The translations under genes were made by a program, and so were the position numbers. Below the pieces are notes generated by a model. The model made no database searches. It was not told the DNA's origin and worked only from the letters and a program-made list of their open reading frames with translations. Positions 56,101-64,000 of a stretch of DNA of 64,000 bases are shown here, one piece after another. Where the stretch lies: positions 1-64,000 of the forward strand of contig NZ_SELO01000021.1 in NCBI RefSeq assembly GCF_004146235.1, given 5' to 3'. Numbering within the stretch: the first letter of the stretch is position 1; each line of letters starts with the position of its first letter. The DNA comes from Tropicimonas sp. IMCC6043. Its GTDB lineage: Bacteria > Pseudomonadota > Alphaproteobacteria > Rhodobacterales > Rhodobacteraceae.

Positions 56101-56991
56101 TCAGATCCATTTCGCCAGCGGCGGCAGCGACATTAGCACCGCTTCGGGATCATGCCCGGTGGCCAGCCCGAATTTAGTGCCGCGGTCATAGACCAGATTG
56201 TATTCGGCATAGAGGCCGCGATGGACCAGTTGCGCCTCCTTGTCGGCCTCGCTCCAGGGCGTGTCGCGCCTTGCCTCCGTCACCGGAAGGAAGGCCGGCA
56301 GGAAGGCGGCGCCCACGGCACGGGTGAAAGCGAAATCGGCCTCCCAGTCGCCGGTGTTGAGGTCGTCGTAGAAGATGCCGCCGACGCCGCGGGCGCGCTT
56401 GCGGTGGGGGATGAAGAAATACGTATCCGCCCAAGCCTTGAAGCGCTCGTAATACCCCGGATCGTGGGCGTCGCAGGCCGCCTTGAGCGCGGCGTGGAAG
56501 GCCGCCGTATCCTCGTCATATTCGACGCAGGGGTTGAGATCCGCCCCGCCGCCGAACCACCAGGCGCCCGGCGTCCAGAACATCCGCGTGTTCATGTGAA
56601 CCGCCGGCGTGTGCGGGTTCTGCATATGCGCCACGAGGCTGATGCCGGAGGCCCAGAAGCGCGGATCGGCCTCGATGCCCGGCACGCCGCGCGCCGCCAT
56701 GGCCTGCTGAGCGGCCTCGCCGAGCGTGCCGTGGACGGTGGAGATGTTGACGCCGACCTTCTCGAAGACCCGCCCGCCGCGCATTACGCTCATCAGCCCG
56801 CCTCCGGCGTCGCTGCCGTCCTCCGCCGTCCGGTGCGTCGCGCGCAGCTCGAACCGCCCGGCCGGTCGGCCGGCAAAGGGGCCGGTCTCCTGGCTGTCCT
56901 CGAGCGCCTCGAAGGCGGCAACGATCCGGTCTCGCAACTCGTGAAACCACTCCGAGGCGCGGGTCTTTTCCGCCTGCATCGCTTCTTCCAT
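56101..56991 (-). CDS. hemF: Oxygen-dependent coproporphyrinogen III oxidase
   Basis: A 296-residue aerobic HemF that forms protoporphyrinogen IX using oxygen. Conserved blocks include GGVNIS-like VGVNISTVHG, ISLVAHMQNPHTPAVHMNTR, WWFGGGADLNPC and EYNLVYDRGTKFGL. A GGGAGGA site sets the ATG at 56991; codons from 57015 lack one. Third haem gene of the cluster; converges with the TRIC-type gene. Confidence 0.96.
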   Translation of the reverse strand: MEEAMQAEKTRASEWFHELRDRIVAAFEALEDSQETGPFAGRPAGRFELRATHRTAEDGSDAGGGLMSVMRGGRVFEKVGVNISTVHGTLGEAAQQAMAARGVPGIEADPRFWASGISLVAHMQNPHTPAVHMNTRMFWTPGAWWFGGGADLNPCVEYDEDTAAFHAALKAACDAHDPGYYERFKAWADTYFFIPHRKRARGVGGIFYDDLNTGDWEADFAFTRAVGAAFLPAFLPVTEARRDTPWSEADKEAQLVHRGLYAEYNLVYDRGTKFGLATGHDPEAVLMSLPPLAKWI

Positions 56992-57157
56992 CCTGTCCTC
57001 CCTGACGGCCGCCACGGGCTACCAGCTTTGCCCGGATATCGCCAGTCCCGGGCGTGTGGAGAGAAAAGAGGCTGCACCGGACGAAGGGGCGCTCGAGCTG
57101 CCCCGTTGCGGCTCGTCCGCAATTGGCGCCGCGCCCCGCGCGCAGTAGCCTGATCGC

Positions 57158-57544
57158 ATGGGCCGTCTGATTCTCCTGCTCACCCTGCCACTGCTGGCTG
57201 CCTGCGCGACGCCGCGGCAGACCTGCCTCGTGGCGGCGACGCGTGACCTGGCCACGGTCGACCAACTGATCGCCGAGACCGAGGCCAACCTGCAGCGCGG
57301 CTACGCCATCGAGCCGGAATACTACACCGGCTCGCAGGTCGGCCTCTGCGTCGGCAACGGGTTATATACCGGACTGGGCTGGACCTATTGCACCGTTCCG
57401 CAAACGCGCGTCCGTGCCAGGCCGGTGACCATCGACCGCACGGTCGAGCAGCAGAAGCTGAGGGATCTGAAGAAGGTCCGCGTCCGCGCCGAGCGCGAGG
57501 CGAGAACGAAACTCGAGAGCTGCGACGCGACCTATCCGCAGTAA
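57158..57544 (+). CDS. Hypothetical lipoprotein
   Basis: A 128-residue product with a lipoprotein signal peptide ending in the lipobox LLAAC (Cys at about 16). Three further cysteines in the mature part may form disulfides, and the C-terminal third is a charged helix (QQKLRDLKKVRVRAEREA). I recognise no domain. It converges with the SDR gene. Confidence 0.75.
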   Translation: MGRLILLLTLPLLAACATPRQTCLVAATRDLATVDQLIAETEANLQRGYAIEPEYYTGSQVGLCVGNGLYTGLGWTYCTVPQTRVRARPVTIDRTVEQQKLRDLKKVRVRAEREARTKLESCDATYPQ

Positions 57545-57557
57545 GGGCCGGGCCGCG

Positions 57558-58364
57558 TCAGTGCGCCGGCGCGTTGACCGGATCGAGAAGGGTGCGCCCT
57601 CCGTCGACGGTGAGAATCTGCCCGGTCATGAAGGCCGCCGCGTCCGAGGCGAGGAACTGCGCCGCCTCGGCCACTTCGCCCGGCTTGGCGATCCGATTCA
57701 TCGGCGTGTGCTCGCGGATATCGGCGCGATAATCGGCATTCTGTTTCAGGGCTTCCTTCAGGCTCGAGGAGAGCACCGAGCCGAAAGAGACGCCGTTCAC
57801 GCGGATCCGGTGCGGAGCGAGCGCCACGGCGAGCGAACGGGTCATCTGGTCGAGCGCCGCGGTCGAGACAGAATATCCGAGCAGTTCGGGATGGGTCCTA
57901 CGGGCGGCGATCGAGGACAGGTTGATGATCGTGCCGACCGAGTTGCGGTCCTCGGACTCGCTCTCCTTGGCCTGCTTGATCATCCGTTTTGCCACCGCCT
58001 GGCTCAGGCGCAACGCGGTCATCAGGTTCTGCTGCAACAGCATCTCGACCGCGTCATTGTCCGGATCGAGCGGGTCGGAGGGCTCCATCTGCCGGCAGGC
58101 ATTCACCAGGATGTCTATATGATCGAAGGCGTCGAGCGTCGCCGACAGAAGGTTGGCGATGGTCAGCCGCTCGCGCAGGTCGCCGGCGAAGGACCGGGCA
58201 CTGCCGCCCTTGTCGTCGCCGATCTCGTCGCGGAGCCGCTTCTCGTCCATATCCGCGAACATCACGTTCGCGCCCTTGTCCAGGAAATGCCGCGCGATCG
58301 CGAGCCCGACCCCGTGGGCGGCGCCGGTGACGATCGCTGTCTTGCCTTGGATGGAGAATGTCAT
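57558..58364 (-). CDS. Atypical SDR family oxidoreductase without the catalytic lysine
   Basis: A 268-residue classical-type SDR. The dinucleotide motif VTGAAHGVGLAIA (residues 12-24), a C-terminal VDGGRTL and a 150-type Ser-Ser and Tyr164 are present. But the Y-x3-K motif reads YSVST, with Thr168 where lysine should be, and the NNAG motif reads VNACR. Both changes are visible in the DNA (ACC at the Lys codon). It may bind NAD(P) without classical catalysis. The ATG at 58364 fits the fold; the frame continues upstream without homology. Confidence 0.85.
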   Translation of the reverse strand: MTFSIQGKTAIVTGAAHGVGLAIARHFLDKGANVMFADMDEKRLRDEIGDDKGGSARSFAGDLRERLTIANLLSATLDAFDHIDILVNACRQMEPSDPLDPDNDAVEMLLQQNLMTALRLSQAVAKRMIKQAKESESEDRNSVGTIINLSSIAARRTHPELLGYSVSTAALDQMTRSLAVALAPHRIRVNGVSFGSVLSSSLKEALKQNADYRADIREHTPMNRIAKPGEVAEAAQFLASDAAAFMTGQILTVDGGRTLLDPVNAPAH

Positions 58365-58419
58365 GTGTCGGTCCTGTCGGAGTGTTGCCCGGGGGCCGTG
58401 AGGGGGATGAGTGAGTGTC

Positions 58420-59418
58420 TCAGCGTTTCGGCCGCGCGCCGGATTTCGGCCGGCGCGCCGCGAGGATCTTGAAACCCGGCGTGCCATCGAGTTCGCGGAC
58501 CTCGCCGAAACCCGCGTTGAGCGGCGCCTCATAGGGCAAATGCCTGTTGGCCACAAGCCACAGGGTGCCATGCCCGGAAAGGTTGCGCGCCGCCGCAGCG
58601 ATGAAGGCCGCGCCGAGCGTGGGGTCGGCGGCACGGCTGGCATGGAAGGGCGGGTTCATCACGACGTGGTCGAAGGGTGCGCCATCGCTCCACTGCGTCA
58701 CGTCCTCCCACAGGAAACGCGCACGGTCGTCGGCAATGTTCATCCGCGCCGCCTCGAGCGCGGCGTGTTCGGCCTCGACCAGAACGCATTCCGTGACGCC
58801 CGCGCGTTCGAGGACGTGAAATGCGAGATAGCCCCAGCCGGCGCCGAGATCGGCCACGCGCCCGGGCATCTTGGCCGGCAGCGCCTCTGCCAGCGCCACC
58901 GAGGCCGGGTCGGGTCCGTCGGCCGAGAAAACTCCCGGCGCGGTCACCCAGCCGCTTTCCAGCCGTTTCACCGGCGGCAGCGCCCAGTCGGCGAAGAGCC
59001 CGGGGCCGGGCTGGACGGCAAAGATCTTGCCATGCGCCTTTGAGACAGGAGGCGCGACGTCGCAACGCTTGCGGATCTCGCGCAGGATCGAATCGACTCC
59101 GTCGCTCTTCTGCCCGTCGACGATCACCACCCCGCCCTGCGCGGCGGCCTCGGCGATCAGCGCCTTCGCCTCGGCCTTCGACCGCGGCAACATGACGATG
59201 GCGGCGGCGAAATCCTCCGGGGCGGCGACATCGGTTCGGAACCCTCTCCGTGCCCAGGAATCGTGATCGGCGCGGTTGCCCTGGACGATCTCGACCCGTT
59301 CGCGTGGCAAAGCCGAGAGATCGGCCTCTGCCCGCGGCCGGAAGACGGCGATGGCCCCCGTCTGGGGCAGGTGCAGGGCACCGGATCTGAGCGCAAATGT
59401 CAGTCGGCTGTCGGACAT
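58420..59418 (-). CDS. RsmC-like class I methyltransferase
   Basis: A 332-residue protein with an N-terminal degenerate domain and a C-terminal SAM domain (VADLGAGWGYLAFHVLERAGV near residue 190; HVVMNPPFHASR near 257), the layout of RsmC-type 16S rRNA guanine-N2 methyltransferases (target G1207 in E. coli). Target assignment is by family. The ATG at 59418 has only a weak site. Same strand as, and 55 bases upstream of, the SDR gene. Confidence 0.85.
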   Translation of the reverse strand: MSDSRLTFALRSGALHLPQTGAIAVFRPRAEADLSALPRERVEIVQGNRADHDSWARRGFRTDVAAPEDFAAAIVMLPRSKAEAKALIAEAAAQGGVVIVDGQKSDGVDSILREIRKRCDVAPPVSKAHGKIFAVQPGPGLFADWALPPVKRLESGWVTAPGVFSADGPDPASVALAEALPAKMPGRVADLGAGWGYLAFHVLERAGVTECVLVEAEHAALEAARMNIADDRARFLWEDVTQWSDGAPFDHVVMNPPFHASRAADPTLGAAFIAAAARNLSGHGTLWLVANRHLPYEAPLNAGFGEVRELDGTPGFKILAARRPKSGARPKR

Positions 59419-59558
59419 GGCGCGGCCACTATCGCAGAACCGCACCCGGGGTCACGCGGAAAATTCCGCCGCGCCGGGGCCACCCCGGCCGGCTGCTATT
59501 TGATATCCGCCGCCGCCTGCGTAGACTTGGCGGAAAAGAACACCCATCGGAGGCCGTG

Positions 59559-61229
59559 ATGAGCAGATATCTTTCCACCCTGGGACCCCTGGCGTTCGGC
59601 TTGGCCTGTGCGCTCGCTGCCGGCGCGGCGCTGGCCGACCGGGCTCTGGTGATCGGTGCCTCCGAGGAGTCGCGGCGTGGCCTCTGGTGGTCGGGCGGCG
59701 GCGAGGCGGACAGCGCGCAGGCGCTGCGCGAAGCCGGTTTCGACGTGATCACTGCCGACGCGGGTTCGGTTGGCGATATGCGCAAGGCACTCTCTGCCTT
59801 CCTCAACGGGATCGAGGAGGAGGCGCGCGTCGTGGTCCACCTCTCCGGCGCCTTCCTCAACGGCGCGGGCCGGACATGGCTGGTCGAGGCCGAACGCACC
59901 GGGCGGCCCGATCTCGCGACCATCGACGACATCGCGCTCTCCGTGGACACGGTGCTCGCTGTGGCCGGGCGCGTTCCGGGCGCTGCCATCGTCGCGCTCG
60001 GCACCGTCGAGGGCGAGGTGACGCCGGGGGCCGGGCTCGAAGCCGGGCCGTCGGCGCTGGTGCCGCCGCAGGGCGTCACCCTCGTCACCGGCGCGGATGA
60101 AGCGGTGGCCGAGTTCGTGACCGACCCGCTGCTGGTGGAGGGGCAATCGCTGCCCGAGGCGATCGCGGCGGTGCGGGGGCTGCGCGGCAGCGGCTTTCTC
60201 TCCGGGCGGGTGGCCTTCATCCCGGCCGGCACAGAACGGCCGGTGGCGCCCCCAAACGCGGCCGAGGTGGAGCGGGCGATCTGGCAGGCGAGCCTCGCGC
60301 AGGACAGCGTCGAGGGCTACCGCGGCTATCTCCAACGCTATCCTGACGGGTTCTTCGCCGCCGAGGCGCGGGCGGCGATCGAGCGGATCGAGACCGAGCC
60401 GGGCCGCGAGGCGCGGCTCGCAGAAGAGGCGCTGGCGCTCGACCGCGCTGACCGGCGCACCATCCAGCAGCAGCTCACCTTGCTGGGCTTCGAGCCGCGC
60501 GGCGTCGACGGGGTCTTCGGCTCCGGCTCGCGGGCGGCGATCTCGCGGTTTCAGGCCAAGAACGGCTTTCCCGAGACCGGCTTCCTGAACGCGACGCAGA
60601 TCGAACGCCTCGCCCTGCAAGCCGAGCGGCGCGAGGCGGAGGTCGCGGCCGAGACGCGCAGGCAGGAACTGGAACGCGAAAAGAGAGACCGCGAGGCCTG
60701 GGCGGCGGTCTCCGAAACAGGCGACGAAGCGGGGCTGAGGACCTATCTCGAGCGCTATCCAAATGGCCTCTTCGCGCCGATCGCGAAGGAGCGGCTGGCG
60801 GCGATCGACGCCACGGCGAAGGCGCAGGCCGAGGCGCTGGAGCGGGCCGACTGGGAACGCGCAGCGGCGGCCGGCACCGAAGAGGCGCTCGCAGCCTATC
60901 TCGCCGCGCATCCCAACGGCGCGAACGCGGCCGTTGCGCGGGAGCGCCTGGAGGCGATGGCCAACGCCGGAAGCGAGGCCATGCAGGCGGCCGAAGCGGC
61001 CGAGGCGGCGCTCGGGCTCAACCCGGTGACGCGGACACTGGTCGAGCGCAGGCTGGAGCAGCTCAATCTCGACCCCGGCCCGGTCGACGGAAGCTTCGAC
61101 GACCAGACCCGGGCCGCGATCCGCCGCTACCAGCGCGCGCGCGGGCTGGACGTGACGGGCTACATGAACGAGGTCGTCGTGGCGCAGATGCTGGCCGATC
61201 TCGGCGGGCTGCTGATGCCGGAGCGGTAG
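59559..61229 (+). CDS. Secreted degenerate-caspase protein with peptidoglycan-binding domains
   Basis: A 556-residue exported protein: signal peptide 1-26, an N-terminal domain resembling the caspase (C14) fold (RALVIGASEESRRGLWW ... AQALREAGFDVITADAG ... RVVVHLSGAFLNG), helical repeats of the type 'YLQRYPDGFFAAEARAAIE' in about three copies, and two peptidoglycan_binding_1 domains (about 300-345, LLGFEPRGVDGVFGSGSRAAISRFQ; about 495-545, LNLDPGPVDGSFDDQTRAAIRRYQ). The caspase His and Cys motifs (SGHG, QAC) are missing, so it is probably inactive. A CGGAGG site sets the start. Confidence 0.8.
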   Translation: MSRYLSTLGPLAFGLACALAAGAALADRALVIGASEESRRGLWWSGGGEADSAQALREAGFDVITADAGSVGDMRKALSAFLNGIEEEARVVVHLSGAFLNGAGRTWLVEAERTGRPDLATIDDIALSVDTVLAVAGRVPGAAIVALGTVEGEVTPGAGLEAGPSALVPPQGVTLVTGADEAVAEFVTDPLLVEGQSLPEAIAAVRGLRGSGFLSGRVAFIPAGTERPVAPPNAAEVERAIWQASLAQDSVEGYRGYLQRYPDGFFAAEARAAIERIETEPGREARLAEEALALDRADRRTIQQQLTLLGFEPRGVDGVFGSGSRAAISRFQAKNGFPETGFLNATQIERLALQAERREAEVAAETRRQELEREKRDREAWAAVSETGDEAGLRTYLERYPNGLFAPIAKERLAAIDATAKAQAEALERADWERAAAAGTEEALAAYLAAHPNGANAAVARERLEAMANAGSEAMQAAEAAEAALGLNPVTRTLVERRLEQLNLDPGPVDGSFDDQTRAAIRRYQRARGLDVTGYMNEVVVAQMLADLGGLLMPER

Positions 61230-61857
61230 GGCCAGGCGGCAGGAGCTGGCAGAGATGCCGCTTGCTGCGCGAATCCGCTTTGCGAAAGGACAGCACAAGT
61301 TGCGAGCGCAAGAACGCCCCCGTCGCAACCTTGGACCGAAGACGTCGCGGCGCAGTGCAGCGTCTACGCACCGTCAGTCCACGCGTACCGCGGCAGAATT
61401 GGCGCGGCGTATTCGCACTGTGTGGGTTGAACCGCCTGGGCGTAGCTCCCGTGTCGTCCTGTTGAGCCCAATTCCGAGACAGTCCTTTCATGCTGCCAGG
61501 GTTTCATGATGGACCCTGGATGCACCGCTCAGAGTCCCCATTGACGGAAGACTCACAGTACCAGTGGCGGGAGAAGAGATCTGTAGCGCTCAAGCTCCGC
61601 CGAGGCGGCCTCGTTCCTCTTGCGAATGTCGGTCACGTCGAGATGATCCTCGAGGGTCGGGCGACGACGGTAGCGGCGGTCTTTCTGCTTCGAAAACATC
61701 GGCTTTTTCCCTGATGTGAAGATTGAGGTCATGCCACAAGCTTGCCGTTTCTTCCCAAACCGCGCGTCGGGAGCATTCCCCATTTTGATTTCTTCGGTTC
61801 CCCATTTTCAGATCCCTATCGGGTTCGGATGCGGTAACCTTTGTCTGGGAGGGCGGT
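61230..61857. other. Long gap before the STAND ATPase gene
   Basis: Holds a possible 48-codon minus-strand frame (61553-61699) and an imperfect hairpin (arms 61496-61502 and 61513-61519). No other gene is supported. Sequence composition around 61280-61560 is less regular than in neighbouring coding regions. Confidence 0.45.
61553..61699 (-). CDS. Possible small basic protein, 48 residues
   Basis: A short frame (MFSKQKDRRYRRRPTLEDH ... RYRSLLPPLVL) with an arginine-rich first half and a helical second half. An AGGGA sequence lies nine bases before the ATG at 61699. The composition looks protein-like, but no family is recognised. Confidence 0.35.
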   Translation of the reverse strand: MFSKQKDRRYRRRPTLEDHLDVTDIRKRNEAASAELERYRSLLPPLVL

Positions 61858-64000
61858 ATGGAGCTGCTGGAACGGGACGAACCACTGGACCGGCTTCGGG
61901 CGGCATTGGCCAGCGCCCAGGCAGGGCATGGCCGGGTCGTCGCCATCACGGGAGAGGCGGGTCTCGGGAAGACCACGCTTGTTCGAGCCTTTCTGTCCGG
62001 GCCTGATATCCGGTCCCGGATATTGCGGGGGGGATGCGAGGATCTGGGGATTGCCGAGCCGCTCGGTGCGCTTCGCGACCTTGCGCGGGAGGCCGGCTGG
62101 ACCTTGCCCGAAGCCCGTCTGGCGTCCGGACGTTTGTCGCTCTTCTCCGATGCGCTCGCGGAATTTGCGTCTGTCAATGAGGGAACGATACTGGCGGTCG
62201 AGGATATTCATTGGGCTGACGAGGCGACGCTGGACTTCCTTCGCTACCTCTCCCGCAGGATTGCGGACCAACCGATCCTGCTGGTCGTCACCGCCCGAAC
62301 CGACGATGCAGAAGGGCGGTCGCAGCTGCGCCGGCTCCTTGCCGGCGCCCCGAGCGATATCGTAGTCCGCCTTCCGCTCTCGCCCCTCTCCGAGACCGCC
62401 GTCACCGCTTTGGCGCGAGCTGCAGGGCAACGTGGCGAGGATCTTTTCCGAACGACCGGCGGCAATGCCTTCTACGTCACAGAACTGCTGCGCAATCCCG
62501 GCGTTACACCACCCAGCGTGCAGGATGCGGTTCTCGCGCGCGCCGACCGTCTGGCCCTAAACGAGCGTCGTCTTCTGGATGCAGTCTCGATCTTCCCGCG
62601 ACGCGCGGAAAGGTCCCTGGTTCTGGACCTCCTCGGAGACGAAACTGGCGAGGCGATCGAGACCAGCCTCGATGTAGGCCTCTTGGAATTCGATGGAGAA
62701 AACCTCGCTTTCCGGCATGAAGTGGCGCGCCAGGCTGTGTACGCCGCCATACGACCGGATATTCGGCGCAGGTTGAATTCCCGGCTCCTTGCATTGCTTG
62801 AACATCAGGAAGGTATTCGCCCAGCACGCCGCCTGCACCATGCACGCGCAGCCAATGACGTGGCGACGGTGCGCCGGCTGGCACCGGATGCGGCAGCTGA
62901 TGCCGTGGCGCTCGGCGCCCGCCTCGAAGCTGCTCAGTACTACACCCTTGCCATCGACAGTGCCGACGCCGTTGGCGCAGATCTTCTCGAGGAGGCCGCG
63001 TGGGCGCATTACCTCGTCGGTGACAACCGCCGGGCCGTGACTCTCCAAGCCGAAGCCCAGAAGCTCCACGAAACCGCGGCGGATGTCGTTCGCGTAGGCG
63101 ACGGGATGCGCCGGCTTGCGCGTTTCCGATGGGGCGCCAACGACATTTCCGGCGCATTCGAAGCCGCTACGGCAGCGGTACAGAAGCTCACGAACCATCC
63201 TGGCCCCGAACTCGCGCTTGCCCTCTCAACGGTGTCGCAACTCCTTATGCTCGCGTGGCAATACGATAGGGTCGAAGCGCCCGCCAGAGCCGCGATCGCG
63301 CTTGCAGAGGACTGCGCGCGTCCCGACATCGTCTGCCACGCGTTGAACAACCTCGGGATGTCGAGGAGCTTCTCCGACGCTGCTTCGGCGCGCGCCGACC
63401 TGTCCCGAAGCCTGGAAATCGCTCTGGAAATCGATAATCCGGACCATGCCGCCCGAGCATTCGGCAACCGGGCACATATGGAGTATCACCTGTGCGAATA
63501 TCCGGCAGCGCTGGAAATCGCGACGAAAGCCGCCCCCTATCTGCGAGAGCAGGAGCTTGACGGGTTCTTCGTCTACAATTCGGGGCTGCGTGCCCGCCTG
63601 AAGCTACATTCCGGCGAGTGGGAAGAAGCAGGTGAAATCGCGCGCGAGGCATGGTCGCGGCACGAGGATTTTGGCTTCGTCCTGTATCCATTCAACGCCG
63701 CCCTTGCCTTGTTGGCCCTCCAGATCCGCACCGGCGCCACGCCTGAGGTCGGTGCGCTTGACTACCTTTCCGGCTTTGACAGCCCCGACGCCGAGGCACA
63801 GCGACTTGCACCCTACGCGCTTCTGATCGCGGAAATGGCGTGGTTCACCGGGACCGGCCGTAAAGAGGCCACGGACCTCCTGCGTCGGGCCGCGAAGCGT
63901 TCTCCAATTGTCGAGCCTGTCGCGAATGTCCATCTCTGGCGTCGCCGCCTCGATCCTGGCATTTCGATCCCCGATCTCGGGAATGCTCCCGAGCCGTATC
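61858..64000 (+). CDS. STAND-type ATPase, likely LuxR/MalT-family regulator (partial)
   Basis: An open frame of 714 codons runs to the window edge without a stop. The N-terminal ATPase has Walker A GEAGLGKT (residues 32-39) and Walker B ILAVEDIHWAD (111-121), the IHWAD form typical of AAA_16/STAND signalling proteins. From about residue 330 it is helical with TPR-like repeats. A LuxR-type helix-turn-helix or another effector may lie beyond 64000; none is visible here. GGGAGG precedes the start. Confidence 0.8.
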   Translation, partial: MELLERDEPLDRLRAALASAQAGHGRVVAITGEAGLGKTTLVRAFLSGPDIRSRILRGGCEDLGIAEPLGALRDLAREAGWTLPEARLASGRLSLFSDALAEFASVNEGTILAVEDIHWADEATLDFLRYLSRRIADQPILLVVTARTDDAEGRSQLRRLLAGAPSDIVVRLPLSPLSETAVTALARAAGQRGEDLFRTTGGNAFYVTELLRNPGVTPPSVQDAVLARADRLALNERRLLDAVSIFPRRAERSLVLDLLGDETGEAIETSLDVGLLEFDGENLAFRHEVARQAVYAAIRPDIRRRLNSRLLALLEHQEGIRPARRLHHARAANDVATVRRLAPDAAADAVALGARLEAAQYYTLAIDSADAVGADLLEEAAWAHYLVGDNRRAVTLQAEAQKLHETAADVVRVGDGMRRLARFRWGANDISGAFEAATAAVQKLTNHPGPELALALSTVSQLLMLAWQYDRVEAPARAAIALAEDCARPDIVCHALNNLGMSRSFSDAASARADLSRSLEIALEIDNPDHAARAFGNRAHMEYHLCEYPAALEIATKAAPYLREQELDGFFVYNSGLRARLKLHSGEWEEAGEIAREAWSRHEDFGFVLYPFNAALALLALQIRTGATPEVGALDYLSGFDSPDAEAQRLAPYALLIAEMAWFTGTGRKEATDLLRRAAKRSPIVEPVANVHLWRRRLDPGISIPDLGNAPEPY

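Noticed and set aside
61250-61510. Possible insertion-sequence remnant after the caspase-like gene
   Set aside because: No transposase motif, terminal inverted repeats or target duplication could be identified.
1-64000. CRISPR arrays, tRNA/rRNA genes, prophage or integrase genes
   Set aside because: None seen on either strand by reading; short tRNA genes could be missed without a covariance-model scan.

Overview
The window is a gene-dense, GC-rich bacterial chromosome segment. It contains no plasmid, phage, CRISPR or insertion-sequence genes that I can recognise, and I found no rRNA or tRNA gene. The protein set points to an alphaproteobacterium of the Rhodobacterales (Rhodobacteraceae/Roseobacter type): a TrcR (DUF1013) cell-cycle regulator, a COQ9-family protein, DUF1244, DUF2007 and DUF465 small proteins, a polyprenyl synthase of ubiquinone type, ETF-ubiquinone oxidoreductase and divergent hemC/hemE. 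This placement comes from recognising protein families, not from a search.

Layout. 0.5-2.2 kb: methionine sulfoxide repair operon msrP - GDCCVxC protein - msrQ (minus strand). 2.6-4.3 kb: secreted fasciclin protein, then ybaB-recR. 4.3-9.4 kb: unknown membrane protein, trcR, secreted RNase T2, VOC protein with a YafY/WYL regulator, aquaporin Z. 9.5-14.6 kb: quinone oxidoreductase, COQ9 protein, divergent rpsU with a clear promoter and terminator, a GST, YtoQ, an NlpC-like protein and a hypothetical. 14.6-18.6 kb: pheS - ASCH gene - pheT. 18.8-24.5 kb: large secreted fibronectin III/C25-like protein, rpmI-rplT, pyruvate kinase, N-formylglutamate amidohydrolase, DUF1244. 25-28 kb: dgcN - dgcA - D-amino-acid transaminase, which reads as a D-glutamate/D-amino-acid catabolic operon. 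28-33.7 kb: ispE, a TPR lipoprotein/secreted protein, ETF-QO, FadR-type regulator. 33.8-36.5 kb: leuC - HdeD-like gene - leuD.

36.7-44.9 kb is a plus-strand housekeeping and envelope run: MscS channel, rsfS-rlmH, ydcF, gpmI-envC-ctpA, rppH. 44.9-47 kb: gmd-fcl for GDP-L-fucose. 47-53 kb: lysozyme-like secreted protein, EamA exporter, DUF465, methyltransferase, DUF2007, polyprenyl diphosphate synthase, and divergent Lrp-type regulator/alanine dehydrogenase. 53.4-57 kb: haem biosynthesis (hemC, hemE, hemF) with a TRIC-family membrane protein. 57-61.2 kb: lipoprotein, an atypical SDR, an RsmC-type methyltransferase and a secreted degenerate-caspase/peptidoglycan-binding protein. 61.9 kb to the end: a STAND-type ATPase that runs off the window.

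No single locus stands out as a wholly new system. The most promising leads are: the D-glutamate operon with a linked D-amino-acid transaminase; the cysteine-rich GDCCVxC gene inside the msrPQ operon; an SDR lacking its catalytic lysine; two secreted protease-fold proteins that seem to have lost their catalytic residues; and operator-like palindromes near dgcN, the FadR-type gene and hemC. Starts were chosen by ribosome-binding sites where possible, and several differ from the longest open frame.
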